Translations under genes and position numbers: made by a program
Part shown: positions 23,594 to 33,600 of the stretch, piece by piece
How the letters are laid out: the number at the start of each line of letters is the position of its first letter
Position numbering within the stretch: position 1 is the first letter of the stretch
The notes under the pieces: model-generated
Databases searched by the model: none
What the model saw: only the letters and a program-made list of their open reading frames with translations
Told to the model about the DNA's origin: nothing
DNA from: Oligoflexia bacterium
Lineage (GTDB): Bacteria; Bdellovibrionota; UBA1018; CAIMNF01
DNA length: 36,824 bases
Assembly (NCBI GenBank): GCA_903845155.1
Contig: CAIMWN010000082.1
Coordinates: 1-36,824, forward strand
Direction of reading: 5' to 3'

Positions 23594-24121
23594 TTAATGA
23601 GCCTTGTTTAAGGCTTCCAAGTCTGTGAGCACCTGCGCAGCGTGAGTCTTAGGCTCGACATCTTTATAAACCTTTAATACTTTTCCCTCTGAACTTACCA
23701 ACACACTTTGTCTTTTATAAAGACCAATGATGGGCATCTTATCAATTCCGAAAAGCTTAACCAGAGTACCTGATGAGTCATCTAGTAGGTCGAAAGGCAG
23801 ATGGTATTTGTTTGCAAATTCTTTGTGACTTTTTAAGTCTTGGGAGGAGACGCCGTAAACTAAAATCCCTTTTTCTTTGAATTTGGAAAACGCATCTCGG
23901 AATGAACAGGCCTCTTTGGTGCAGCCAGGTGTCTCATCTTTAGGATAAAAGTAGAAAAGAACTGGTTTACCTTGAACATCTGCAGAAGTAATGATCTTCC
24001 CATCTTGATTCTTGGCGGAAAATCCAGGTAAAGCATCTCCCGTGACCAGCGCCCAGGACAAAGTCCCATACAAAAGGCAAAGAATTGAGCATAAAATGCC
24101 ATTATATTTTAATTTGATCAT
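23594..24121 (-). CDS. Secreted peroxiredoxin, Bcp/PrxQ family
   Basis: A protein of 175 residues. A signal peptide or anchor (MIKLKYNGILCSILCLLYGT, then LSWALVTG) precedes a full Bcp domain of about 150 residues. The motif YPKDETPGCTKEACSFRD holds the peroxidatic C67 and the resolving C72, the i and i+5 pair of E. coli-type Bcp. The alpha-3 cysteine used by the cytoplasmic paralogue at 2642 is absent here (SHKEFANKYHL). It would act as a thiol peroxidase in the periplasm, with an unknown reductant. An in-frame TTG lies at 24130; the ATG at 24121 is preferred. No strong SD. The Cys-repeat protein gene follows upstream on the same strand, 17 nt apart, so the two may be co-transcribed. Confidence 0.9.
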   Translation of the reverse strand: MIKLKYNGILCSILCLLYGTLSWALVTGDALPGFSAKNQDGKIITSADVQGKPVLFYFYPKDETPGCTKEACSFRDAFSKFKEKGILVYGVSSQDLKSHKEFANKYHLPFDLLDDSSGTLVKLFGIDKMPIIGLYKRQSVLVSSEGKVLKVYKDVEPKTHAAQVLTDLEALNKAH

Positions 24122-24138
24122 CAGTAACAATTCTATAC

Positions 24139-24495
24139 TTAGTTTAAGCTACATGCTTGCGCGGTTTGTACCGGGCCGTTGAACTTATCGCGCATAAAAT
24201 TATAACAATCTTCATCAATTTGCGCACAGCTCTGAGCAGCAGCCATTATCGTTACAGAGTATTTCGCAATTTCTCTCATGCAAGAAACAGAAACAGCTTT
24301 ACAGTTTTGCGCACTCACCATGGGGCCATTCTCCGCCCTTAAAGAGTTGAAGCACACATCGTCAACATTGTTGCATGCTTTTCCTGCATCTGATGCAGTA
24401 TAGTAATCTTTTACATCTTTAAAACAGTTAGGTCCTGCGAAGGCATTCATTGAAGAAACGAGAACAGACAATACAATTAAAGCTTTGGTCATCAT
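24139..24495 (-). CDS. Secreted protein with three C-x6-C tandem repeats
   Basis: A protein of 118 residues with a signal peptide (MMTKALIVLSVLVSSMNAFA). The mature part has three repeats of 24-25 residues, each opening with C-x6-C: CNNVDDVC, CKAVSVSC and CAQIDEDC. The first two are followed by a helix ending in SAQN or AAQS, the third by QTAQA and a final Cys. Eight cysteines in all are visible after the signal (NCF, ACN, VCF, NCK, SCM, SCA, DCY, ACS), so disulfides are likely. The family is unknown to me. It is the first gene of a probable pair with the secreted peroxiredoxin, which suggests a link to thiol chemistry in the periplasm. The ATG at 24495 has AGGAGT about 12 nt upstream. Confidence 0.68.
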   Translation of the reverse strand: MMTKALIVLSVLVSSMNAFAGPNCFKDVKDYYTASDAGKACNNVDDVCFNSLRAENGPMVSAQNCKAVSVSCMREIAKYSVTIMAAAQSCAQIDEDCYNFMRDKFNGPVQTAQACSLN

Positions 24496-24531
24496 AAAAT
24501 TGAGTACTCCTTGGCATCCGACTATAGACGA

Positions 24532-24571
24532 ACCTTATTTATTTTTCAACTCAATTTATTTAAAATAAGGT
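24532..24571. promoter_or_regulatory. Inverted repeat in the divergent region upstream of the Cys-repeat gene
   Basis: ACCTTATTT (24532-24540) and AAATAAGGT (24563-24571) are perfect 9-bp inverted arms with a 22-nt AT-rich loop. It lies between the Cys-repeat/peroxiredoxin pair and the divergent lipoprotein gene. It may be an operator (e.g. for a redox or metal regulator) or a hairpin; the sequence does not decide. Confidence 0.45.
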
Positions 24572-24649
24572 GTGGGGAACACGTTATTGCTGTATGAAGA
24601 GTTTGCTTCAACCGTTTTCATTGTACTCACATTGTGATAGCGTAAATCC

Positions 24650-25336
24650 ATGAAAACTACTGCCATGAGGTGTTTTAGGCTGATGACAATTTTTGTTCTT
24701 GGGGCAGTTCAGGGGTGCAGCCACTCCTTCTATACAGCGGAAGTTGCAGGCGAAGGCGCCAAAGCTGACATTAAGACCCATGTGGGTGTAGTTTATTTGA
24801 TTCCGCCTGAGAGTTCTCAATTAAAAATGAAGATTGTCTCGCTCGGCATTTCCAAGAATGAGCAAAAAACCCCTGAACTCAGAATTCGACTGTATTTTGC
24901 AAGAAAGACGGTGAGTGGCAAGGATCCTGGTGTGAGACGGAATCAGAAATTGGAATATTTTGATCCGAAAGAGCAATCCATAATTTTAACCGCAGGCGGT
25001 GAGAAAATTTACCCAAGTCGTATTTTTGGTAATCCTGATAAAAAGCCCTTGATTTCTCTCCAACCAAATCAAAAACAGATCATTGAATTACTATTTCCAC
25101 TCCCACCAAAGATTAAGTCTAATGAGGATCTGGAATCATTCTCCTTCTCATGGAAAATACATTATACCCCCCACAAGTTCGAGGAACAGGTAACGCGTTT
25201 TGATCGGCAAGATCAGGGGCCGATTAATAATGCAGCATTTATGACCGATCCTGATTACCCGGATTTTCCTATTCATGACTTCATGGTTTATCCAGCAAAT
25301 TGGGAATGGGTTCCCTATGGTTGGTGGTGGTGGTAG
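24650..25336 (+). CDS. Lipoprotein of unknown function with an aromatic tail
   Basis: A protein of 228 residues. The N-terminus (MKTTAMRCFRLMTIFVLGAV then QGCSHS) gives a lipobox with C23. The mature part is strand-rich, with KIVSLGISKNEQK, RIRLYFARKTVSGKDP and QKQIIELLFPLPPKI, which looks like one Ig- or lipocalin-like beta-sandwich. The end, NWEWVPYGWWWW, has seven aromatic residues in twelve, which is striking. No family recognised. The ribosome site is weak. It is divergent from the Cys-repeat gene. Confidence 0.7.
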   Translation: MKTTAMRCFRLMTIFVLGAVQGCSHSFYTAEVAGEGAKADIKTHVGVVYLIPPESSQLKMKIVSLGISKNEQKTPELRIRLYFARKTVSGKDPGVRRNQKLEYFDPKEQSIILTAGGEKIYPSRIFGNPDKKPLISLQPNQKQIIELLFPLPPKIKSNEDLESFSFSWKIHYTPHKFEEQVTRFDRQDQGPINNAAFMTDPDYPDFPIHDFMVYPANWEWVPYGWWWW

Positions 25337-25362
25337 GTGAGTGGAAATACTCTCATGGCCGA

Positions 25363-25587
25363 TTAGACCATCGGCTCAGTGTCGAAAATTGGATTCGGGC
25401 GATCCGGCCACTCCGGTTTGAGTGCGAGTCGAATGTTATTCCTCAGTTCTGGTGTGTCTTTTTGCTCATGAGCTGAAACGATATGTGCTGTTGCAGCTTT
25501 GATGACTTCGTCTTCTGTTCCTGAGATTTTTAATGTGCATTTTGACGCCGGTTGATCTCGACAGTCTATATATTTCCTTGTTTCCAT
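25363..25587 (-). CDS. DUF1059 protein
   Basis: A protein of 74 residues. KYIDCRDQPASKCTLKISGT is followed by EDEVIKAATAHIVSAHEQKD and TPELRNNIRLAL, the full pattern of the small DUF1059 domain (two Cys and two His, function unknown). AGGAG 7 nt before the ATG at 25587 fixes the start; an in-frame ATG at 25638 has no such site. It is transcribed alone, towards the lipoprotein gene, and lies divergent from the RND gene that begins at 25714. Confidence 0.85.
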   Translation of the reverse strand: METRKYIDCRDQPASKCTLKISGTEDEVIKAATAHIVSAHEQKDTPELRNNIRLALKPEWPDRPNPIFDTEPMV

Positions 25588-25713
25588 AAATAAACTCCTG
25601 GCGGTGAGCGCAAACATTTTATTTACACTCTTGCCCACTTATCATTGGAGCAAACTTTATACCATCGCAGAGGCTCGTCTCTTGCAGTTCAAGTCTTTAA
25701 AGGCGGAAACTCT

Positions 25714-28700
25714 GTGATTTTATCTGATTTATCCATCAAAAGACCAGTATTTGCATGGATGCTCATGTTCGCTTTACTCGTGTTCGGGGCAATTTCGTAC
25801 AGCCTGATGGGTATTAGTCAGCTTCCTGACGTGGATTTCCCAGTAATCACAGTTACGATTACATGGACGGGAGCCTCTCCAGATGTAATGGAATCTGCAG
25901 TGACCGATATTGTTGAGGACGCCGTGATGAGTGTCGATGGGATTCAGCGAGTTCAATCCGTTTCACAAGAAGGGTTGACTCAGATCACGGTACAGTTTGG
26001 ACTAAATCAAGATATCAATGCTGCGTTAGAACAAGTTCAAACCAGATTAGCGCAAGCACAGAAAACTCTTCCCCAAACGATCGATCCACCTGTAATTACG
26101 AAGACTAATCCTGCAGATCAACCCATTTTATGGATTGCGGCATATGGTGATCAGAATATCACTCTTCGTGATTTAGGGCTCTTTGTTCGCGATCATTTGA
26201 AAGACACCATTACCACGGTGAGTGGCGTCGGAGACGTTTTTTTTGGTGGGTATGTGGATCCGCAAATGCGAATATGGCTCGATAATACCAAACTCACTCA
26301 ACATGAAATTACGGCCCAAGATGTCATCGATGCAGTTACATTAGAGCACCAACTTTCACCGGCTGGGTACCAGGATATGGGCGACAAAGAATCCTATGTT
26401 CGAGTCCATTCAGAATTTTCAAATGCAAAAGAGTGTTCGGAGTTAGCTATTCCTGTTCGGGGTGGAAACTTACCAGTTTATAGAGTGATTCGGATTGCAG
26501 ACGTAGCCAGTTGTGAAGAAGGAACAGACGAAGTCCGTAGAATTTCCCGCTATCAAGGTCAAGCGCCGACGATTGGACTGGGTGTAATTAAGCAGCATGG
26601 TACCAATGCTGTAGCTATTTCAGATGCGGTCCGCGCAAAATTGAAGAGTCTTGCAGAAATTCTGCCTAAGGGAATGAAACTTGGAATTGTTACCGATGCG
26701 ACTGAGTTTATCCGCGACGCTATTCGTGAGTTATTGCGCACCCTCAGTCTTTCGGTTCTCCTCACTTCAATCGTTTGTTATTTGTTTTTGGGAAGTGTGA
26801 GTTCGGCTTTTAATGTAATCATTGCGATTCCTGTTTCATTGATTGGTTCCTTTATTTTTATGCATGCGTTTGGATTCACCATTAATACATTTACGATGAT
26901 GGCGCTCTCGCTTTCCATTGGTATTGTGGTGGATGATGCGATCATGATGCTTGAGAATATTACGCGTCATCGCGAACTCAAACAAACACAGGTAGAAGCA
27001 GCGATTAAAGGCGCAAGGGAAATCACTCCGCCAGCGGTAGCCGCATCGATTGCAATTTTAGCGATTTTCGTCCCTGTAGTATTTATGAACGGCATTATCG
27101 GTAAGTTCTTCTTTCAGTTTGGGATTGCATTATCTATAGCGGTTTTACTTTCTCTTCTGGAGGCGTTGACACTTGCTCCGATGAGGTGTGCTCAATTTTT
27201 AAATGTGGGGCGAGAAAATAAATTGACCCGCGCGGTAAATGTACTGATGCAGAAGACTGCCCGGATTTACGAACGTTCATTAGCGTTTGTACTTGCACAC
27301 CGTTGGCCGGTGCTATTGGGTTCTAGTTGTTTGTTTTTAGCTTCATTGTTGATCGCACGAACGTTACGGAGTGAATTCATTCCGTCGCAAGATCAGAGTC
27401 GGTTTATGGTGACTTTGTATACTAAGATGGGCTCCTCATTAAAATTCACAGACAGTGTCTTTAAATCAGCAGAGAAATTCTATGCAGCCCGAAAAGAAGT
27501 GGATGCCTATTACATTGCGGTGGGCGGTTTTGGTGGCGGTCTCGTCAATCAGGGCATCACGTTTCTCACTCTCAAAGCACCGTCAGATCGTCCTATCATG
27601 TCACCGTTCACTCATCGGCCAACACAACTGGATTTTATGAACTTAACTCGTCAAGAACTCAGTCGGATTCCAGGAGTAGAGAGGGTTTCAATTTTAGACC
27701 TTTCATTGACTGGTTTTAGTGCGCAGCGCGGGTATCCTATTGAATTTGAAGTCCAGGGGCCTGATTGGAACGAATTAGCAAGGCTTTCACTCTTGATTCG
27801 ATCAAAACTGAAGGACTCGGGGCTCATGGCTGATGTGGATACCGATTACAATCCAAACATGCCCGAGATTGAAATTATTCCCAAGCGGGGAAATACATCG
27901 TTACGTGGGTTTCCAGTGGCGAGCATTTCCAATACTGTTGCTGCAATGGTGGGCGGGTTAAAATTACTTCCTAATAAGTACACTGATGCTTCAGGGCATC
28001 GCGATGATATTCAGATTAAACTCATTCCAGGTCAAAACCAAGATGAAGTAGATATTAGCAAAATCCTAGTACGTAATCTTTATGGTGAAGTACGCCCTCT
28101 CAGTGATTTAGTGACCGAGGAAAGTGGGTCAACATTGCTTACCGTTACTCGTTACAATCGGGAACGAGGAATTAGTGTTTTCGGAAATTTCGCTACGGGA
28201 AAATCACAATCAGATGTGATCGACTATATTAAGAAATTGGAAAAGGAAATATTACCAGAAGCGTATCATATTACGTTTATCGGGAACACTGAGGCGTTCC
28301 GGGATTCCTTTCATAGTCTTCTTGTGGCATTGATCCTAGGAATCCTAGTTGCATACATGGTACTTGCAAGCCAATTTAATAGTTTTCTGCATCCGGTGGT
28401 GATTCTCCTCGCGCTCCCTTTTAGTTTAACCGGCGCCTTGCTGGCGATGAAATTGACGAGCACATCACTCAATATCTATAGTTTGATCGGAATTTTACTG
28501 TTGATGGGCATCGTGAAAAAGAATTCAATTTTACTCGTCGAATTTACCAACGTAAAAAGAAGAGAGGGAAATGAAGTGAACGCTGCATTGCTATTGGCAT
28601 GTCCAATTCGTCTTCGACCCATCTTGATGACCTCCATTGCCACCATTGCCGGTGCAGTGCCGAGTGCATTCGCCCTAGGCTCGGGTGCGGAATTGATTAG

Positions 28701-28926
28701 GCCCATGGCAATCGCCGTCATCGGTGGTGTAATCCTTTCGACTTTCCTGACTCTATTTGTGGTGCCGTGTGCGTATAGTTTGATCAATAGATTTGAAAGT
28801 CACAAAGCGGAAAAGGCCTTGACTGAAGCATTAGAAGTGATGGGCGAACATAAGGTGAACGTGATAGTTGAAAGTCCGGGGCTGACGCTAGGGTCGCCCA
28901 GTAATAAAAAGGAACAGATATCATAA
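25714..28926 (+). CDS. RND efflux pump, HAE1/AcrB-MdtBC type
   Basis: A protein of 1070 residues, full length for an inner-membrane RND pump that expels drugs or lipophilic compounds with proton import. The N-terminus SIKRPVFAWMLMFALLVFGA leads into the first span and VDFPVITVTITWTGASPDVM. With the GTG at 25714 as start, the span 4 relay acids fall at D407 and D408 (GIVVDDAIMMLENI), the same numbers as in AcrB, and the span 10 Lys is K936 in GIVKKNSILLVEF. AAAGGCGG 7 nt upstream supports this start over an in-frame TTG at 25645. No membrane-fusion or outer-membrane factor gene is next to it, which is unusual, so partners must be elsewhere. Substrate unknown. Confidence 0.93.
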   Translation: MILSDLSIKRPVFAWMLMFALLVFGAISYSLMGISQLPDVDFPVITVTITWTGASPDVMESAVTDIVEDAVMSVDGIQRVQSVSQEGLTQITVQFGLNQDINAALEQVQTRLAQAQKTLPQTIDPPVITKTNPADQPILWIAAYGDQNITLRDLGLFVRDHLKDTITTVSGVGDVFFGGYVDPQMRIWLDNTKLTQHEITAQDVIDAVTLEHQLSPAGYQDMGDKESYVRVHSEFSNAKECSELAIPVRGGNLPVYRVIRIADVASCEEGTDEVRRISRYQGQAPTIGLGVIKQHGTNAVAISDAVRAKLKSLAEILPKGMKLGIVTDATEFIRDAIRELLRTLSLSVLLTSIVCYLFLGSVSSAFNVIIAIPVSLIGSFIFMHAFGFTINTFTMMALSLSIGIVVDDAIMMLENITRHRELKQTQVEAAIKGAREITPPAVAASIAILAIFVPVVFMNGIIGKFFFQFGIALSIAVLLSLLEALTLAPMRCAQFLNVGRENKLTRAVNVLMQKTARIYERSLAFVLAHRWPVLLGSSCLFLASLLIARTLRSEFIPSQDQSRFMVTLYTKMGSSLKFTDSVFKSAEKFYAARKEVDAYYIAVGGFGGGLVNQGITFLTLKAPSDRPIMSPFTHRPTQLDFMNLTRQELSRIPGVERVSILDLSLTGFSAQRGYPIEFEVQGPDWNELARLSLLIRSKLKDSGLMADVDTDYNPNMPEIEIIPKRGNTSLRGFPVASISNTVAAMVGGLKLLPNKYTDASGHRDDIQIKLIPGQNQDEVDISKILVRNLYGEVRPLSDLVTEESGSTLLTVTRYNRERGISVFGNFATGKSQSDVIDYIKKLEKEILPEAYHITFIGNTEAFRDSFHSLLVALILGILVAYMVLASQFNSFLHPVVILLALPFSLTGALLAMKLTSTSLNIYSLIGILLLMGIVKKNSILLVEFTNVKRREGNEVNAALLLACPIRLRPILMTSIATIAGAVPSAFALGSGAELIRPMAIAVIGGVILSTFLTLFVVPCAYSLINRFESHKAEKALTEALEVMGEHKVNVIVESPGLTLGSPSNKKEQIS

Positions 28927-29051
28927 GGGCCCTGTTGTCCTAGCATTTAAGTTTGAGGTCCTCCTTTAAAAACCTTACTCTCTTGAGGTTATCTATGGTA
29001 ATAGTGGAAAATACCTTTTAATTTCAATATTGCTTTTTAATGGATGGAACA

Positions 29052-30107
29052 ATGTCTAAACTTTTTCAATCACTTCAAGTCGGTGCACTTCATTTACCTA
29101 ACCGGATTATTATGGCTCCTTTAACACGGGCCCGTGCAAACGGAGAGGGGCGCATTCCCAATGAGGTGATGTTAAAATATTATGCACAACGAGTAAGTGC
29201 GGGACTGATCCTCACCGAAGCGACGTCGGTGTGCCCGATGGGAGTCGGTTATGCAAATACTCCTGGAATTTGGTCAGAGGAACAAACGAATGGCTGGCAT
29301 AAAATTACGAAAGCAGTTCATGATTTAGGTGGCCGCATTGTTCTTCAGCTTTGGCACGTAGGTCGAATTTCTGACCCGAAATTTCTCAATGGAGAGTTGC
29401 CAGTTGCTCCTTCTGCCATTCAACCTGCGGGAACGGTGAGCCTGGTACGTCCTGAGAAAAATTATGTCACCCCGAGAGCTCTAGAAACGAGCGAAATTCC
29501 GGGGATCATTGCTGCTTATAAAAAAGGCGCAGAAAATGCTAAGAAAGCTGGGTTTGATGGCGTCGAAATTCATGGTGCAAATGGATATTTATTAGATCAG
29601 TTTTTACAAGATGGCACGAATCACAGAACGGATCAGTACGGCGGTTCGATTGAGAATAGGGCGCGGTTATTACTTGAAGTTGCCGACGCGGTGATTTCAG
29701 TATGGGGATCGGATCGAGTCGGTGTTCATCTTTCGCCTCGTGGAGATGCCCATGACATGAAAGATTCTCATCCAAAAGAGACCTTTAGTTATGTCGCACG
29801 CGAATTAGGTAAGCGAAAAATTGCATTCATTTTCGCGCGTGAGTATCAAGGTGATGATAGCATTGGACCAGAATTGAAGAAGCACTTTGGTGGCGTTTAT
29901 ATTGCGAATGAAAAATTCACTCAGGATTCGGCCGAAAAAATTATTGATTCGGGCAATGCAGATGCCGTTTCTTTTGGAGTACCATTCATCTCTAATCCCG
30001 ATCTCCCTCGTCGTTTTGCTGAAAAAGCGCCACTCAATGACACTAATTTTCAAACTATTTACGCCGAAGGTGCGTTGGGTTATAGCGATTATCCTGCCTT
30101 AGCTTAG
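29052..30107 (+). CDS. nemA: Old Yellow Enzyme family FMN reductase (NemA-like)
   Basis: A protein of 351 residues, an FMN TIM barrel that reduces activated C=C bonds, nitro compounds and N-ethylmaleimide with NAD(P)H. N-terminal LPNRIIMAPLTRARA is typical. H174 and N177 in IHGANGYLLDQ bind the substrate, and Y179 is the proton donor position. DGTNHRTDQYGGSIENRARL is the family signature, and GRIVLQLWHVGRIS lies at the FMN site. An in-frame ATG at 29040 exists; the ATG at 29052, preceded by GGATGGA, gives the usual N-terminus. It lies downstream of the RND pump by about 125 nt in the same direction. Confidence 0.95.
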   Translation: MSKLFQSLQVGALHLPNRIIMAPLTRARANGEGRIPNEVMLKYYAQRVSAGLILTEATSVCPMGVGYANTPGIWSEEQTNGWHKITKAVHDLGGRIVLQLWHVGRISDPKFLNGELPVAPSAIQPAGTVSLVRPEKNYVTPRALETSEIPGIIAAYKKGAENAKKAGFDGVEIHGANGYLLDQFLQDGTNHRTDQYGGSIENRARLLLEVADAVISVWGSDRVGVHLSPRGDAHDMKDSHPKETFSYVARELGKRKIAFIFAREYQGDDSIGPELKKHFGGVYIANEKFTQDSAEKIIDSGNADAVSFGVPFISNPDLPRRFAEKAPLNDTNFQTIYAEGALGYSDYPALA

Positions 30108-30111
30108 CAGT

Positions 30112-30531
30112 TTACATTCTTTCGTGTAGTTTGAATGTTTTCAATTCATTGGCGACTTCTTCATGAAATTTTTCTTCCGTCATGTCAGTAGTCGCTTGGA
30201 AACGAGCTTTTCGTTCAGAGAGGATCGTAATCTTTGTATTGTTTTTAACGGTCTCATCACACCAAACACCATAAACGGTACCCATGCTTAAGATGCTTTC
30301 TTTGCTGGATGCAAAGATTGAAGTTTTGGTGGAGCGAGCGTCATCTATTTTTGCATGAACTGATCCGAGTACTTTTTTAACTACTTTTCCGCAAGTGTCA
30401 GTACTGATGGGATAGGTTTTTCCTAATCCCTCCTTTTTGGCTGTACTCACTTCTTGAACGCTTGCGCAGCCGGATAATAGTGTAATGACAAATAAAGTTC
30501 CGACCAATTTACAATCGAGTAACGAATTCAT
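30112..30531 (-). CDS. Small lipoprotein of unknown function
   Basis: A protein of 139 residues. The N-terminus (MNSLLDCKLVGTLFVITLLSGC) has a good lipobox LLSGC with C22. The mature part, of about 117 residues, has two further Cys (TDTCGKV and GVWCDE), and mixed strands and helices (KITILSERKARFQATTDMTE, then EKFHEEVANELKTF). It could be a small DUF-type outer-membrane lipoprotein. AGGGGAA about 4 nt before the ATG supports the start. Its stop lies only 4 bp from the convergent Old Yellow Enzyme gene. Confidence 0.75.
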   Translation of the reverse strand: MNSLLDCKLVGTLFVITLLSGCASVQEVSTAKKEGLGKTYPISTDTCGKVVKKVLGSVHAKIDDARSTKTSIFASSKESILSMGTVYGVWCDETVKNNTKITILSERKARFQATTDMTEEKFHEEVANELKTFKLHERM

Positions 30532-30661
30532 AGATTCCCCTTTTGATAAAACTCTAAGCTAACGCCCTTATTATTGGTAATTAAATAAAATGGCGTTATG
30601 TGTCAAGTTAAAAATAAAGTGGGATCATTTTGCTGTTTTTATAGCGAAATTTCCGCATTTA

Positions 30662-33600
30662 TTAAACAATGTGCCCAGCACTCTTATCAAAAGCGGGATC
30701 ATCTGGATCAAGGGAATTTGAAGTGACACTTCTTTTTTCATGCATCCAGGAGAACACCAGTGGAACGATGAATAGGGTGGTGAAGGTTGAAGCAAATAGT
30801 CCGCCCATTACTGCCCGCCCTAAAGGTGCCGTTTGCTCCCCGCCCTCGCCCAATCCTAAAGACATAGGAAGCATTCCGGCGAGCATCGCCAAACTGGTCA
30901 TCATAATGGGACGAAGTCTGCTCTTTGCTCCCTCTATCGCAGATCGAGTTGAATCTAGATTTACGAGTCGCAGTCGCTCTGAAAAGGTGACGATCAAAAT
31001 TGAATTTGCAACTGATACTCCAATCGCCATAATCATTCCCATAAATGATTCAATGTTGAGGGTAGAGCCAGTCAACATCAAAAAGGTAAGTGAACCAGCA
31101 AGTACGGCAGGTACTGTAGCGAGCACATTCAAAGAAAGAGGAATGGACTCGAAGTTTGCGGCGAGTAAAAGAAAGATGATGACAATCGCAATTCCTAATC
31201 CTGAAGTGAGTCCCCTAAACATTTCCGCATAGGATTCCATTTGTCCCCGTGAATAAACCTCCACTCCGCGTGGTTTTTCTAGTGTATTATTTTTGACAAT
31301 TTTATTGATATCATGAACTGCATGCGCCAAATCCATACCATGGAGATTGGCGGTAATGGTGATCATTCTTTGCATGTTGTAGCGATCATATTCGCCAACG
31401 CTCACGCCTTTGGTTACTTTTGCCACTTCACGAAGTTTTACTGCATTACCGTTGAAACCTGGCATCGGTAATTCTTCAATATCATGTACCGACGTCATAA
31501 AGTTCTGAGGAACTTGTACTTGCACTTGATAATTAATCCCGCTCTTAGGATCAGACCAATAATTTTGCGCGATAAAGCGACTTGAAGAAGTGGCTGGAAC
31601 CAATGCGCTGCCCACCTGATGGACAGTGATTCCTTGATAGCCAGCTTTTGTACGATCCACATTGACCGAGATGGTAGGAAAATCCAATCTCTGACCGAGC
31701 TGGATATCGCGGAGGTAAGGAAGAGTGCTGATTGCAGTCTTCAGTTTTTCTGCCAATTCTGCGTCTTTTTGAAGATCTTTCCCGGTAACCGCGATTTCAA
31801 TCGGAGTCGTCGAGCCATCACTCATCGCGCGATCGACCAGATTGGAAGGCTCAAAGGAAATGGTCACTTCGGGCATCTCTGTGCGCACCTTTTCTCTCAA
31901 ACGCTCTTTTAGTTCTGGCATTTTAATGGAAGTACCCTCTAAGAGCGCAACCTCAAGAACTGCCTCTTGTGATCCAGAAGTCCACAAGTGGATATTGTTC
32001 ACTGCGTAGTTTGAAGGTTGTGTACCCACAAACGCTACTGTGCTTTCTACATTGGCAGCACCCACGATTTGTTTAGTAAAATCAATTAATTTTAATGTGT
32101 AAGCTTCAGTATTATTAATCGATGTTCCAGTAGGGCCTCGAAGTCTCAATTGGAACTGACCGGCATCGGCTTGAGGGAAAATTTCAGCACCGATTTTGAC
32201 AAAACAATAGCCAGTGATCGCAAAGGCGATGAGAAAATAACTCAGGACAATGGTTTTACGATGATGGTTCAAAGCTTGAACCGCTAACTCGTATTTGCCT
32301 TTTAAACGATTAAAAAAGGAAGTCTCATCTTCGTGGTGATAGGTTTTTAACATCCAAGAACAAAGTACCGGCACGAGTGTTCTTGAAAGAATAAAGGAGC
32401 TGATCATGGAGAATCCTACACTTAAGGTTAGTGGCACAAAGAGAGCACGGGTGACGCCTTCCATAAAGAAAGAAGGAAGAAATACCGACAGTACGCACAA
32501 AAGTGTGAGAAGGGCAGGTTTCAAAATTTCATTCGTTCCATCTAAAACTGCTCGATTTACCGTTGATCCGCGCGCAAGATGCGAAAAAATATTTTCGATC
32601 GTGACCGTAGTTTCATCAACGAGAATTCCCACCGCGAGCGCAAGTCCGCCCAAGGTCATGATGTTCACTGTCTGGTTAAAAATCCATAGCGCAACCAAAG
32701 AGCTAAGTAGGGCGATGGGAATATTCAACACCACAATAAAGACACTTTGAAAATCACGCAAAAAGAGTAACACCATAAAACCCGTCAAAATTGCACCCAG
32801 CAGTGCTTCCATCACTAATGAAGCGATCGAGCGTCTGACGTAGCCGGATTGGTCGAATTCGTAGCTTACTTTAATATCGTCGGGCAAGGCTGCCTGAAAG
32901 CGGGGAAGATTTTCTTTGACTAGATCTACTACCGCAAGGGTGGAAGCATCTGAGCGCTTCGTTACGGGAATATACACCGTACGCTTCCCATTCACGAGCG
33001 CGTAACCGGTTGGAAGATCGGACGCGTCTTTTACCGTGGCGAAATCGCCTAAAAATACTGGATTGTTTTTCCCAGGTCGAAGAGGAGTTTTTAAGATTTC
33101 GTTAATATCGCTCACGACCCCATTTACAGGAACGATGGGATATTGGGTTCCGTCATGAATATTACCGGATGGAATGATTTGATTTGAGTCAAGCAATGCG
33201 TTGGTAACTTGATCAGCCGATAGGTCCAGAGCTGCTAGTTTTCTTGGATCGACTTCAATGACAATGGTTCGAGCACTGGCGCCGAAAGGCGGGGGCGCAG
33301 AAACTCCTTGAAGGGTGGCGAAAATAGGACGTACGTTATTCAGAGCGTAGTTTTGAAGTTCGCCGAGTGTTCTTTTTTCACTGGTAAAAACGAGTTTACC
33401 CACAGGTGAGCTTCCGGCATCAAAGCGGACTACAAAGGGGGGCACCGTTCCGGGTGGCATAAAAGCGCGTGAGCGATTTACTTCTGCAACTGTTTCGCCC
33501 ATTGCTTGAGCCATATCCGTTCCTGGATGAAATTTTAATTTAATGAGGGATGTACCTTGAATGTTTTTCGATTCAATATGCTCAATTCCAGAAATATAAA

